From the NCBI GenBank assembly GCA_003447235.1, contig DLZV01000012.1:1-64000 (forward strand): a stretch of DNA of 64,000 nucleotides. The letters are read 5' to 3'. This stretch comes from Prevotella sp. (lineage in GTDB: Bacteria > Bacteroidota > Bacteroidia > Bacteroidales > Bacteroidaceae). Every line of letters begins with the position of its first letter. The stretch's first letter is position 1. The position numbers and the translations under genes are program-made. Of this stretch, positions 57,210-64,000 are shown piece by piece. Below the pieces are notes generated by a model. The model ran no database searches, was not told the DNA's origin, and saw nothing but the letters and a program-made list of their open reading frames with translations.

Positions 57210-58073
57210 ATGAAAAGATTGATTTTCGTCTTTTCCTTGTTGTCCTTTGCGGGCGGCAAGATCTATGCGCAAAAAGCCTATACGTATGTCAGGCAAAATG
57301 GGACGAAGTTGGAAAAACTGGGCACGGCAGCCTTTGATGTGGCAGCACAATCCTACCCGCGCGTGCAGTTTGTTGACGGCAAGGCCGTGATGAGCATTGG
57401 CGATACACGGGTGGCTGCCCTTCCCATGGCGGATGGGGGCGAACTGGTGGTCTCCTATACGACCGATGTGGCCGAGGCGGACCTCAACAAGGTGTCCAAG
57501 AAGCCCACGGAGCAAAAGCCTTTCGCCACTATCTTTTCCCCGTTTCAGTTGGTCGTGCCTCCAGGCAGCGAGGTCTATGCCCCCGTTTTCTACCCAGACA
57601 AGATGTTGCTCCATTTTGCCGATGACCAGCGTGTGGCAGAGGGTGGCATCGTCCCTGTCGAGACACCCCTTGTCATTCATGGCACCAGTCCCGTGGAGTT
57701 TACGTTCTCCGCCACGGATCCCACCTGCGGTCTGAAAAGCGCCCTGAGTGGGTCTTCGTTGAAGATCGACACACCTACTGATGCCACCATCTTCACCTTC
57801 GGTATCGGCAAGACAGGGCCGCACACGGGAGAGTTTGGCCTCTTCCGCTATACGGGGACGAGCCTCAACCCGGGAGGGTGCTTCCTGCAGCTCGCAAAAG
57901 AAAAGGTGCAGGACTTCAACTTTGTCGCCCTCTCCTTTGAGCCTTATGTCTCGGGCGTGAAAGACGTCGAGGCGCGCGAGTCGCAACCCGTGAGGAAGCA
58001 GGTGGAGAATGGCCGCGTGGTCATCGTCAAGGCAGGTAGAAAATATAATGTGAACGGACAGCATATCAAGTAA
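57210..58073 (+). CDS. Exported protein with Bacteroidales C-terminal module
   Basis: A 287-residue protein with signal peptide (MKRLIFVFSLLSFAGGKIYA). The middle is beta-rich and unassigned. The end (VRKQVENGRVVIVKAGRKYN, then a Gly-Gln-rich close) is the short anchor-like module seen on many Bacteroidales surface proteins. It is followed after 3 bp by a short peptide gene and 23 bp later by a FISUMP protein, so the three form one transcript. Confidence 0.6.
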   Translation: MKRLIFVFSLLSFAGGKIYAQKAYTYVRQNGTKLEKLGTAAFDVAAQSYPRVQFVDGKAVMSIGDTRVAALPMADGGELVVSYTTDVAEADLNKVSKKPTEQKPFATIFSPFQLVVPPGSEVYAPVFYPDKMLLHFADDQRVAEGGIVPVETPLVIHGTSPVEFTFSATDPTCGLKSALSGSSLKIDTPTDATIFTFGIGKTGPHTGEFGLFRYTGTSLNPGGCFLQLAKEKVQDFNFVALSFEPYVSGVKDVEARESQPVRKQVENGRVVIVKAGRKYNVNGQHIK

Positions 58074-58076
58074 AAA

Positions 58077-58259
58077 ATGAAAAAAGAGTATATCATCCCA
58101 AGCGTTTATGTCGTTGAGGTGAAGGGTTGTCAGCTCCTTCATAGTCATTCCATTACTGCTGACCCCGAGACAACAACCGACGAACAATGTGTCAGAAGAT
58201 TTATTGATGACGAGGAGGAAAACAACGGCAGTCTGCTTCTTGGCGACCCAAATAATTGA
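58077..58259 (+). CDS. Short peptide of the MKK-x-YI-x-P type
   Basis: 60 residues: MKKEYIIPSVYVVEV opening, then QLLHSHSITADPETT and a Cys- and Asp/Glu-rich end. It starts 3 bp after the previous stop. The opening matches that of the peptide at 13684. There is no signal peptide of classical form. No function is assigned; possibilities include a small secreted factor or peptide precursor. Confidence 0.6.
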   Translation: MKKEYIIPSVYVVEVKGCQLLHSHSITADPETTTDEQCVRRFIDDEEENNGSLLLGDPNN

Positions 58260-58282
58260 GAACTAAGTAAGTAAAAACAACA

Positions 58283-59179
58283 ATGAAAAAGATACTATTG
58301 ACGCTCGTGGGGCTTTCAGCCCTGATGAGCATTCATGCACAGGTGGTGGAAATCTATAAGAACGGACAGTTGATGCAGACGTACAACAATACTTCCACCA
58401 GTCAGTATGAGGTGGTGTTCAAACCGAGCGGTGGCCAAGGGGAAATCAATGGTCATGCGTATGTCGAGATAGGCGGCAGGAAGTGGGCCACGATGAATGT
58501 GGGGGCCACGACCGTGGCTGGGTCTCCTAAGACGGCTTATGGTGATTATTATACTTGGGGTGAGTTAGAGACCTATTATAATTCGCTCACGGAAACGGGT
58601 ATAATTTTTAAGGGAAACGCCCAGTACACGCATGTCAAAGGGCAAAAGATCAGCTACAACTGGAACAACTATTGTGGCGTGACAGACAATAAGTTTAAAG
58701 AATGGGATGATAATCCTGCCATGTTGCATGGAGTGCTGGCCGAGTATTACGATGTGGTACGTTTCAAATGGGGCGATCAGTGGCGCATTCCAACCATTAA
58801 TGATTTTCAAAGTCTGGTCAAGCCTTGTGGCAATTCTGCCACGTTGATTGACGCTCCTGAGTCCATCACCAAGGGTGGAGTCTATTGGGTAACTGCTGGA
58901 GCGACTATTGACGGTACGACCTATGGTGTGGCCGGAGCCCTGTTCGTGACGACGGAAGATCTCGCCAAGCGGTTGTTTTTCCCAGGTGGAGGTAATCTTC
59001 AATCGATAGAACGCGATGGCGTGGGAACACTTTGCACCTATTGGTCTTCCACCTGGCTCTCTTCTAACCAAGCGTACGCCATGGCCCTTTCGGTTTCCAC
59101 TAAAGAACATACAGTCAATCTTATACATAATTCTGTGGTACGCTGCTACGGTCTATCTATTCGTCCGATCGCAGACTGA
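58283..59179 (+). CDS. FISUMP-domain surface protein
   Basis: A 298-residue exported protein (MKKILLTLVGLSALMSIHA signal). The core begins YVEIGGRKWATMNVGATT and continues with a DYYTWGELETY motif, QWRIPTINDFQSLVK and YWSSTW, which is the FISUMP (Fibrobacter succinogenes major paralogous) pattern. Such domains sit on surface proteins of Bacteroidetes. Third gene of the 57210-59179 cluster and followed by a hairpin terminator. Confidence 0.8.
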   Translation: MKKILLTLVGLSALMSIHAQVVEIYKNGQLMQTYNNTSTSQYEVVFKPSGGQGEINGHAYVEIGGRKWATMNVGATTVAGSPKTAYGDYYTWGELETYYNSLTETGIIFKGNAQYTHVKGQKISYNWNNYCGVTDNKFKEWDDNPAMLHGVLAEYYDVVRFKWGDQWRIPTINDFQSLVKPCGNSATLIDAPESITKGGVYWVTAGATIDGTTYGVAGALFVTTEDLAKRLFFPGGGNLQSIERDGVGTLCTYWSSTWLSSNQAYAMALSVSTKEHTVNLIHNSVVRCYGLSIRPIAD

Positions 59180-59228
59180 TATAGTCCTCGTGGATGACCA
59201 GACGTTTGATTGTTACATAGATAGAAAG

Positions 59229-59268
59229 ATAGGGAGCAAGTGCAGGCTATGCTGTGCTTGCTTCCTAT
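59229..59268 (+). terminator. Terminator of the secreted-protein cluster
   Basis: ATAGGGAGCAAG at 59229-59240 pairs with CTTGCTTCCTAT at 59257-59268, one mismatch, 50 bases past the stop. Confidence 0.7.
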
Positions 59269-59301
59269 TTCACGTCCTGGAACGAGGATGGCTATTAGGG
59301 C

Positions 59302-59670
59302 TTATTTCATAAAGACGAAATAGACCGCGGCTATCAAGCAGACGAAGGCTGCGAGATGGTTCCATTGCAAATGCTGGCCTTGGAAGAGCAGGTTGGCGAT
59401 GACGGTAAAGACGACAAGCGACACCACCTCCTGGATCACTTTGAGCTGGATGAGCGAGAACGGGCCTCCTGTGCCCTCGAAGCCGATGCGGTTGGCGGGC
59501 ACCTGACAGCAGTATTCAAAGAAAGCAATACCCCACGAGAAGGCGATCACGCCTATCAGGGGCCAGTACTTACTAACCCCAGTCTCCTGAAGTCGTAGGT
59601 GGCCATACCAGGCGAGCGTCATAAAAACATTGCTCAGAAGCAAGAGCAAGATCGTATAGATTCCTTTCAT
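59302..59670 (-). CDS. DUF486 small DMT-type membrane protein
   Basis: A 122-residue inner-membrane protein with four hydrophobic helices. The family core is FSWGIAFFEYCCQVPANRIG near residue 44. DUF486 members are single-domain DMT relatives of unknown substrate. The upstream Rpn-type gene ends 6 bp before it on the same strand, suggesting cotranscription. Confidence 0.85.
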   Translation of the reverse strand: MKGIYTILLLLLSNVFMTLAWYGHLRLQETGVSKYWPLIGVIAFSWGIAFFEYCCQVPANRIGFEGTGGPFSLIQLKVIQEVVSLVVFTVIANLLFQGQHLQWNHLAAFVCLIAAVYFVFMK

Positions 59671-59676
59671 GATGAT

Positions 59677-60588
59677 TTACGAAAGAGCTTGATGATTCAG
59701 TATTTCTTCCACCTCTGCAAGGTCGAAACCGATGGCTGCTGCGATTGCTTCCGCTGTCATACCGTTGGCGTGCATGGCCTTGATAATTTCTGCTTTACCT
59801 GCAGCCTTGCCTTCAGCGCGTCCTTTTTCCATTCCTTCTGCCAGTCCTTCAGCGCGTCCTTTTTTCTCTGCTGTCTCTGTGACGGCACACATGTCCCAAA
59901 AGTCCTTTTGGCTTTCCCGGTAGCTTCGCAGGTCGTTGCTATTGAACTTAGCAATCTCCGCCTGCTCGAAGAAACGCTGAAAGATCGCGTCTTGTAGTGC
60001 GGCGGGTCGCTCCATGAGGGTGGCAAGGTTCTTGATAGCATAGAGCCACTTGTCGAAGTCGGTGACGAGCTCCTGCTCTGTCTTCCTGAATTTAGGCATT
60101 TCGAGGTAGATATAGGTGAGCTTGTCGTAGAACACCTCCTTCGTGTGGGTGTCCATGAGCTTCACCTCCCGACGCATGTAGTCCGTGTTTCCCTCGTCTA
60201 TACAGAAGTTGAGTATGCCGATGGTATAGACCTTGTTGAGCTTGAAGTTCCATCGTCCTTGTGGCGCCTGCTCCTGAACGGGGAAGGTGCTGTAGAATAT
60301 GCTTCTATCCTTAAAGTATTCTTGTTCGGCCTTCTGCATCTCTATCAGGAATTTTTCTCCCTTTTCGTTCTCGCAATACACGTCGAAGACGGCCTTCCTT
60401 TCTGCGGCGTTATGACCGAGGTGCTCCACGTTGAGGTAGTTGAGGGTTTTGATGACCTCGGTCCCGTCAAACAGCGAGTTGAGAAAGCTGATGAGCAGGT
60501 CTTTGTTGGCTTCTGTCCCGAATAGCTTTTTAAATGCGAAGTCGGTATAGAAGTTGACGTATCGTTCTTGCAATGCTGAATGGCACAT
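59677..60588 (-). CDS. Rpn-family PD-(D/E)XK nuclease
   Basis: A 303-residue protein with the Rpn/transposase_31 opening YVNFYTDFAFKKLFGTE and core VFDVYCENEKGEKFLIEMQ (the catalytic D...ExQ pair near residues 80-95). The C-terminus is a Lys/Glu/Ala-rich coiled region (AEGLAEGMEKGRAEGKAAGK). Rpn proteins are recombination-promoting nucleases that occur in many copies in Bacteroidetes, sometimes as phage-defence factors. No terminal repeats were seen, so it is not an intact mobile element. Confidence 0.85.
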   Translation of the reverse strand: MCHSALQERYVNFYTDFAFKKLFGTEANKDLLISFLNSLFDGTEVIKTLNYLNVEHLGHNAAERKAVFDVYCENEKGEKFLIEMQKAEQEYFKDRSIFYSTFPVQEQAPQGRWNFKLNKVYTIGILNFCIDEGNTDYMRREVKLMDTHTKEVFYDKLTYIYLEMPKFRKTEQELVTDFDKWLYAIKNLATLMERPAALQDAIFQRFFEQAEIAKFNSNDLRSYRESQKDFWDMCAVTETAEKKGRAEGLAEGMEKGRAEGKAAGKAEIIKAMHANGMTAEAIAAAIGFDLAEVEEILNHQALS

Positions 60589-60857
60589 ATCTGATTTGTC
60601 TAAACAGTTTCTTTTCTTTTTCAGTCTGCTAAGTTACGCTTTTTGTCGCATACAACCAAGCAAAAGGCAGCTTTCTTTTCCGTGAGCGTTTATTTCTGCC
60701 TTGCCAAAGCAAAAAAGCGGCATGTTTTTGTCGTCGCTTGTGTCGCTGAGACGCCAGCCTGGTCTGGCACGAGTCTCGTAAATAGGTGTAGATTAGAGGT
60801 GTGGATCAAAAACCATTCTTAGGAGTCGCCCTATTCAGCAGTTAATGGGCAGAAATT

Positions 60858-60888
60858 TTGCCGTTGCCGTTGGAATTTTGTACTTTTG
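60858..60888 (+). promoter_or_regulatory. Promoter of rpoN
   Basis: TTG at 60858-60860 and TACTTTTG at 60881-60888 (20-base spacing) form a -33/-7 pair, 28 bases before the start at 60917. Bases 60589-60857 hold nothing else recognisable. Confidence 0.65.
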
Positions 60889-60916
60889 CACCCGTCATCA
60901 TACGAACAAATAGATC

Positions 60917-62452
60917 ATGGCTCAGGAACTCAAACAGACTACGACGCAGGCGGCGGTCCAGGTGCAAGGCCACAGGCTCACGCAGCAACAGATGTTGCAG
61001 GTGCGTTTGCTGGAGATGCCGTTGACGGAATTGGAGGAAAACGTCAGCGCGGAAATCTATGACAATCCTGCCCTTGAGGTGGGTCGCGAGCACGAGGAAG
61101 ACGACTCTTCTGCCTCTACCGATTCTGCTGAATCCTTCGAAGAGCAGCAGGAGCGGGAGGAAAGACAGGACGCCCTCGACTCGGCCCTGGAGCGAATAGG
61201 AGGCGAGGACAATGACCTGCCCGTCTATGATCCCCGTTCGCAGCCTACCGATACGGCCGACTATGAAGGTATGGTCTATGGCGACCCTGTCTCTTTTGTG
61301 GACAAACTCATGGAGCAGATGGGTGAGCGCGAACTGACGAGTCGGCAGCAGGAGATATTGGAATATCTGATCGGTAGTTTGGATGATGACGGCCTGCTCC
61401 GTATCTCCCTCGACAGCATTGCCGACAAGTTGTCCATCTATCAAGGTCTGGACGTGGAGGAAAAAGAGGTGGAGCAGATGTTGCTGGTCTTGCAGGATTT
61501 CGATCCACCTGGTATTGGCGCGCGTAGCCTTCAGGAGTGCCTTTTGCTCCAAGTGCATCGCAAGCAACGTGCTCTCCGTCCCGTCAATACCGAGGAGAAA
61601 AAGGCCCTGGCACAGTTCTATAACCTCCTCTATACCATCATACAGGATGACTGGGACGCCTTCTCCAAGAAGCGGTGGGACAAGCTGCAGCAGCAGTTGA
61701 AGCTCTCTGCCCCCCAGATAGCGGCCCTTCAGCGAGAGGTGCGCAAGCTCAATCCGAAACCAGGATCTTCGATGGGAGAGACGATGGGGCGCAGCACCAA
61801 TCAGGTGACTCCCGATTTCCTGGTCGATAGCAATGACGACGGCACGGTGACCTTCGCCCTCAACCACGGCAACCTCCCCGAGCTGCGCGTCTCGGCCCAG
61901 TATGAGGAGATGGCCCGTGCTTACAAGGACAACAAGGCCTCGATGAACCGCAGGGAAAAGGAGGCCCTGCTCTATGCGCGCGAGAAAGTGGAACGCGCGC
62001 AAGGATATATCGAGGCGGTCAAGCAGCGTCGCCATACGCTCTTTGTGACTATGAAGGCCATCATTGCCATCCAGCACCGCTTCTTTGTCGATGGCGATGA
62101 GGCCGATTTGCGACCGATGACACTCAAGGATGTCGCCGATCGCACAGGGCTGGATATCTCCACCATCAGTCGTGTGAGCAACATCAAGTATGCCCAGACG
62201 CGCTGGGGCACGTTTCCATTGCGCTTCTTCTTTACCGAAGGCTACACGACCGATAGCGGAGAAGAACTCTCCACCCGCAACATCAAAATGGCGCTCAAGG
62301 CGCTCATAGATCAGGAGGACAAGCACAAACCACTCTCCGACGACGCCTTGGCCAAAGCCATGGGAGCCAAAGGAATGCCGATAGCCCGCCGTACTGTCGC
62401 CAAGTATCGCGAACAACTCGGGTTGCCTGTCGCAAGATTGAGAAAAGAATGA
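60917..62452 (+). CDS. rpoN: RNA polymerase sigma-54 factor
   Basis: 511-residue alternative sigma factor that needs an AAA activator to open promoters. Region I at the N-terminus (Gln-rich, QLTQQQMLQVRLLEMP) binds activators. The acidic region II is at about 55-110. The core-binding domain includes LEYLIGSLDDDGLL and DPPGIGARSLQECL, and the DNA-binding part has RTGLDISTISRVSN with the RpoN box ARRTVAKYRE near the end. Neither its activators nor a -24/-12 target is in the window. It overlaps the next gene by 4 bases (ATGA). Confidence 0.96.
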   Translation: MAQELKQTTTQAAVQVQGHRLTQQQMLQVRLLEMPLTELEENVSAEIYDNPALEVGREHEEDDSSASTDSAESFEEQQEREERQDALDSALERIGGEDNDLPVYDPRSQPTDTADYEGMVYGDPVSFVDKLMEQMGERELTSRQQEILEYLIGSLDDDGLLRISLDSIADKLSIYQGLDVEEKEVEQMLLVLQDFDPPGIGARSLQECLLLQVHRKQRALRPVNTEEKKALAQFYNLLYTIIQDDWDAFSKKRWDKLQQQLKLSAPQIAALQREVRKLNPKPGSSMGETMGRSTNQVTPDFLVDSNDDGTVTFALNHGNLPELRVSAQYEEMARAYKDNKASMNRREKEALLYAREKVERAQGYIEAVKQRRHTLFVTMKAIIAIQHRFFVDGDEADLRPMTLKDVADRTGLDISTISRVSNIKYAQTRWGTFPLRFFFTEGYTTDSGEELSTRNIKMALKALIDQEDKHKPLSDDALAKAMGAKGMPIARRTVAKYREQLGLPVARLRKE

Positions 62453-63066
62453 ACGAGAAGAATATTTTGTTGGCCGCAAGGGTGGTGAGCTTGCTTTTCA
62501 CCCCCTATTATCTGCCTGTTGTGGGGCTGATAGCGTTGTTCACGTTCAGCTATTTGTCGATGCTGCCGAGGGGGTATCAACTCACGATGCTGCTCATCGT
62601 CTATCTCAGTACCGTCCTCTTCCCCACCCTTCTGCTCCATGCCTATCGTCAGTATACGGGATGGTCGCCCATCCAGTTTGGCCATAAGGAGCGACGGGTC
62701 GTCCCCTATGTCATCTCGATCCTTTGCTATTTTCTCTGCTATTATCTGATGCTGGTCGCCCATGTGCCCCATGTCATCAATAGCATCGTCGTCGCTGCCC
62801 TTGCCATCCAGATCATCTGTGCACTCATCAATATCGGTTGGGGCGTCTCTTCCCATACGGCAGCCATTGGCGGCGTGACGGGAGGACTGCTCGCCTTTTC
62901 CCTTATCTTCAATTTCAATCCCGTCTGGTGGCTTTGCGTGATGATCCTTCTTGCGGGCATAGTGGCTACCAGCCGTATGATCCTGCGCCAGCATACCCTC
63001 GCGCAAGTCCTTGCCGGTTTCTTCTTGGGGCTCGTCACTGCCTTCTTCATCATCCTCCTTGTCTAA
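62449..63066 (+). CDS. PAP2-like membrane phosphatase family protein
   Basis: A 205-residue inner-membrane protein with about six helices. A GVSSHTAAIGG segment (about 138-148) and a later RMILRQHTLAQVLAGF resemble PAP2 motifs 2 and 3 (SxH and the SRxxxxxHxxxD pattern), but the final Asp is not in the canonical place (Gln instead), so activity is uncertain. It is translationally coupled to rpoN through the ATGA overlap. Confidence 0.75.
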   Translation: MNEKNILLAARVVSLLFTPYYLPVVGLIALFTFSYLSMLPRGYQLTMLLIVYLSTVLFPTLLLHAYRQYTGWSPIQFGHKERRVVPYVISILCYFLCYYLMLVAHVPHVINSIVVAALAIQIICALINIGWGVSSHTAAIGGVTGGLLAFSLIFNFNPVWWLCVMILLAGIVATSRMILRQHTLAQVLAGFFLGLVTAFFIILLV

Positions 63067-63181
63067 TCCCTCTTTCCTCCTCATTTTCCTGCCGAAAAGT
63101 GTCCGTTAGGCCCATATTCTCCCCTTTTTAGCCTCGAAAAACAGCTATCACGCAGTTTTTGAAGAAAAAGTAGCAGAAAAA

Positions 63182-63213
63182 TTTGGTAGTTTCGCAGAAA
63201 CATAGTACCTTTG
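63182..63213 (+). promoter_or_regulatory. Promoter of tRNA-Arg
   Basis: TTTG at 63182-63185 and TACCTTTG at 63206-63213 are separated by 20 bases, a textbook Bacteroidetes pair. Confidence 0.85.
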
Positions 63214-63245
63214 CACTCGCAATTCAGAAATGAAGGCAAAGGATT

Positions 63246-63320
63246 GGTTCCGTAGCTCAACTGAATAGAGCATCTGACTACGGATCAGAAGGTTGTGGGT
63301 TTGAATCCCGCCGGAATCAC
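63246..63320 (+). tRNA. tRNA-Arg (anticodon ACG)
   Basis: The acceptor stem GGTTCCG pairs with CGGAATC (one G-T). There is a D arm around GTAGCTCAACTGAATAGAGC, an anticodon stem-loop CTGACTACGGATCAG reading ACG, and a T arm with GGTTTGAATCCCGCC. Ends with discriminator A; CCA is not encoded. Confidence 0.93.
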
Positions 63321-63326
63321 AAGAGA

Positions 63327-63359
63327 ACGTCAAAGGTTGAAAAACTTTTGACGTTTTTC
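63327..63359 (+). terminator. Terminator of tRNA-Arg
   Basis: AACGTCAAAGGTT at 63327-63339 pairs with AACTTTTGACGTT at 63344-63356 (one G-T pair), followed by TTT. Confidence 0.85.
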
Positions 63360-63440
63360 TTTATCTATGCTCATCAACTATGATCTGGCGGGTAAGTCTT
63401 CCGAGAGGTAAAAGTAGGTCATATAGGGGCCTTTTGGGGG

Positions 63441-63522
63441 AAGTTAACTTCAATGCCCGATGAAGTTAACTTCGTAGGCTGATGAACATAACTTCATTGG
63501 CCGATGCACTTAACTTGCTTTT
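63441..63522. repeat. 22-bp degenerate tandem repeat with GAAGTTAACTTC palindromes
   Basis: Three full units (63441-63462, 63463-63484, 63485-63506) and a part of a fourth (to 63522) begin AAGTTAACTT or AACATAACTT. Two full GAAGTTAACTTC palindromes are visible. No gene lies in 63360-63642. Confidence 0.8.
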
Positions 63523-63642
63523 TAGGCGGTTTTTTAGGAAAAACGTCTCTGTATGTGGTCTCGTGCCTATTTTATGAATATTCAATGAATAGATTTTACA
63601 ATTACAGAGTTTCATAACTCGTATCCACGCCTTTCCATACAC

Positions 63643-64000
63643 CTAATGGATAGCGATATGGTCAATGCGCCTGCTGATGGCAGTAACGGGGCGTGTGAAG
63701 ACCAGATAATGGCGTCCCGCCACTTGTAGAACTTCCCAATGGAAGTCGTCGAGGGCGTAGCTATCTCCCTTGTAGGCTACGGGACGCTGCCAGAAGTGGA
63801 GGCTGGCAGGGTCTTCGGGCTTGAGGAGAAACTGCACACCCTTCACCTTCTGCTCCTTGCCGATTCGTATCGCATACAGACGGTTGCCCTCATCGGTGGT
63901 AAACTTGTTGCTACTGAGGCTGTTGTTCTTCTTCTTGAGGACTATATCCTCGGGTAGAAACCACAGACGCGACTTGCCGTAGAGACTGGCCGCACAGCGC
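63643..64000 (-). CDS. C-terminal part of an unassigned gene, cut by the right edge
   Basis: The minus strand is open from 63643 (stop) through the window edge, at least 118 codons. It is Lys/Arg-rich and beta-like (SLYGKSRLWFLPEDIVL, then DEGNRLYAIRIGKEQKVKG), ending RRIDHIAIH. A GTG at 63846 is an internal codon, not the start. No family is recognised. Confidence 0.6.
   Translation of the reverse strand, partial: RCAASLYGKSRLWFLPEDIVLKKKNNSLSSNKFTTDEGNRLYAIRIGKEQKVKGVQFLLKPEDPASLHFWQRPVAYKGDSYALDDFHWEVLQVAGRHYLVFTRPVTAISRRIDHIAIH

Noticed and set aside
63441..63522. Possible CRISPR array at the 22-bp repeats
   Set aside because: The units abut with no spacers and diverge strongly.

Overview
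The window looks like chromosome of a Prevotella-like member of the Bacteroidales. At least ten transcription starts carry the Bacteroidetes promoter element TAnnTTTG. The gene content fits the same group: SufBCDS without Isc, an acpP-fabF-rnc cluster, a rimP-nusA-infB cluster, a BspA-type surface protein, a FISUMP-type protein, a PorZ-like propeller with a type IX sorting-like tail, a GGGtGRT protein pair and a Bacteroidetes-type Wza/Wzc export pair. The species cannot be fixed from the sequence alone.

Layout. 1-8.7 kb: leuS, then a likely operon of a YitT-family membrane protein, the ITP/XTP pyrophosphatase RdgB, a PorZ-like secreted propeller and a bactoprenol-type glycosyltransferase, then a small outer-membrane barrel on the other strand. 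8.8-12.6 kb: nadA and an accessory patch. The 5' end of nadA and its upstream DnaA-box-rich region occur twice as a direct repeat 2,160 bp apart, enclosing a WYL-domain regulator and transposase debris. 12.6-21 kb: an alpha/beta hydrolase, a 56-codon peptide gene, a BspA-like protein, a membrane-anchored AraC regulator and two AAA-ATPase/PD-(D/E)XK proteins, then about 1.4 kb of noncoding DNA with palindromes and an 11-bp repeat array. 22-28 kb: the IscU-like/GGGtGRT pair, a Na/Pi cotransporter, two unassigned proteins and tRNA-Gln. 28-38 kb: leftward suf and rimP-nusA-infB clusters. 39-43 kb: acpP-fabF-rnc and a DMT exporter. 43-57 kb: aspA, Wzc/Wza, an Omp28-like protein and a GH3/Ig-like/DUF3108/purine permease run. 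57-64 kb: a small secreted-protein cluster containing a second short peptide gene, DUF486, an Rpn-type nuclease, rpoN with a PAP2-like protein, tRNA-Arg, and a gene cut by the right edge.

How the genes relate. Most are housekeeping: translation, Fe-S assembly, NAD and fatty-acid synthesis. NadA, and probably the GGGtGRT pair, depend on or relate to Fe-S clusters. Several exported proteins end in related short C-terminal modules (PorZ-like, BspA-like, the protein at 21598, the Omp28-like protein, the protein at 57210), which suggests shared export or anchoring. The most unusual structures are the duplicated DnaA-box region with its insert, the two short MKK-type peptide genes beside surface-protein genes, the uncharacterised GGGtGRT pair, and several repeat or palindrome arrays in noncoding DNA. 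No CRISPR array, rRNA operon or intact insertion sequence was found.
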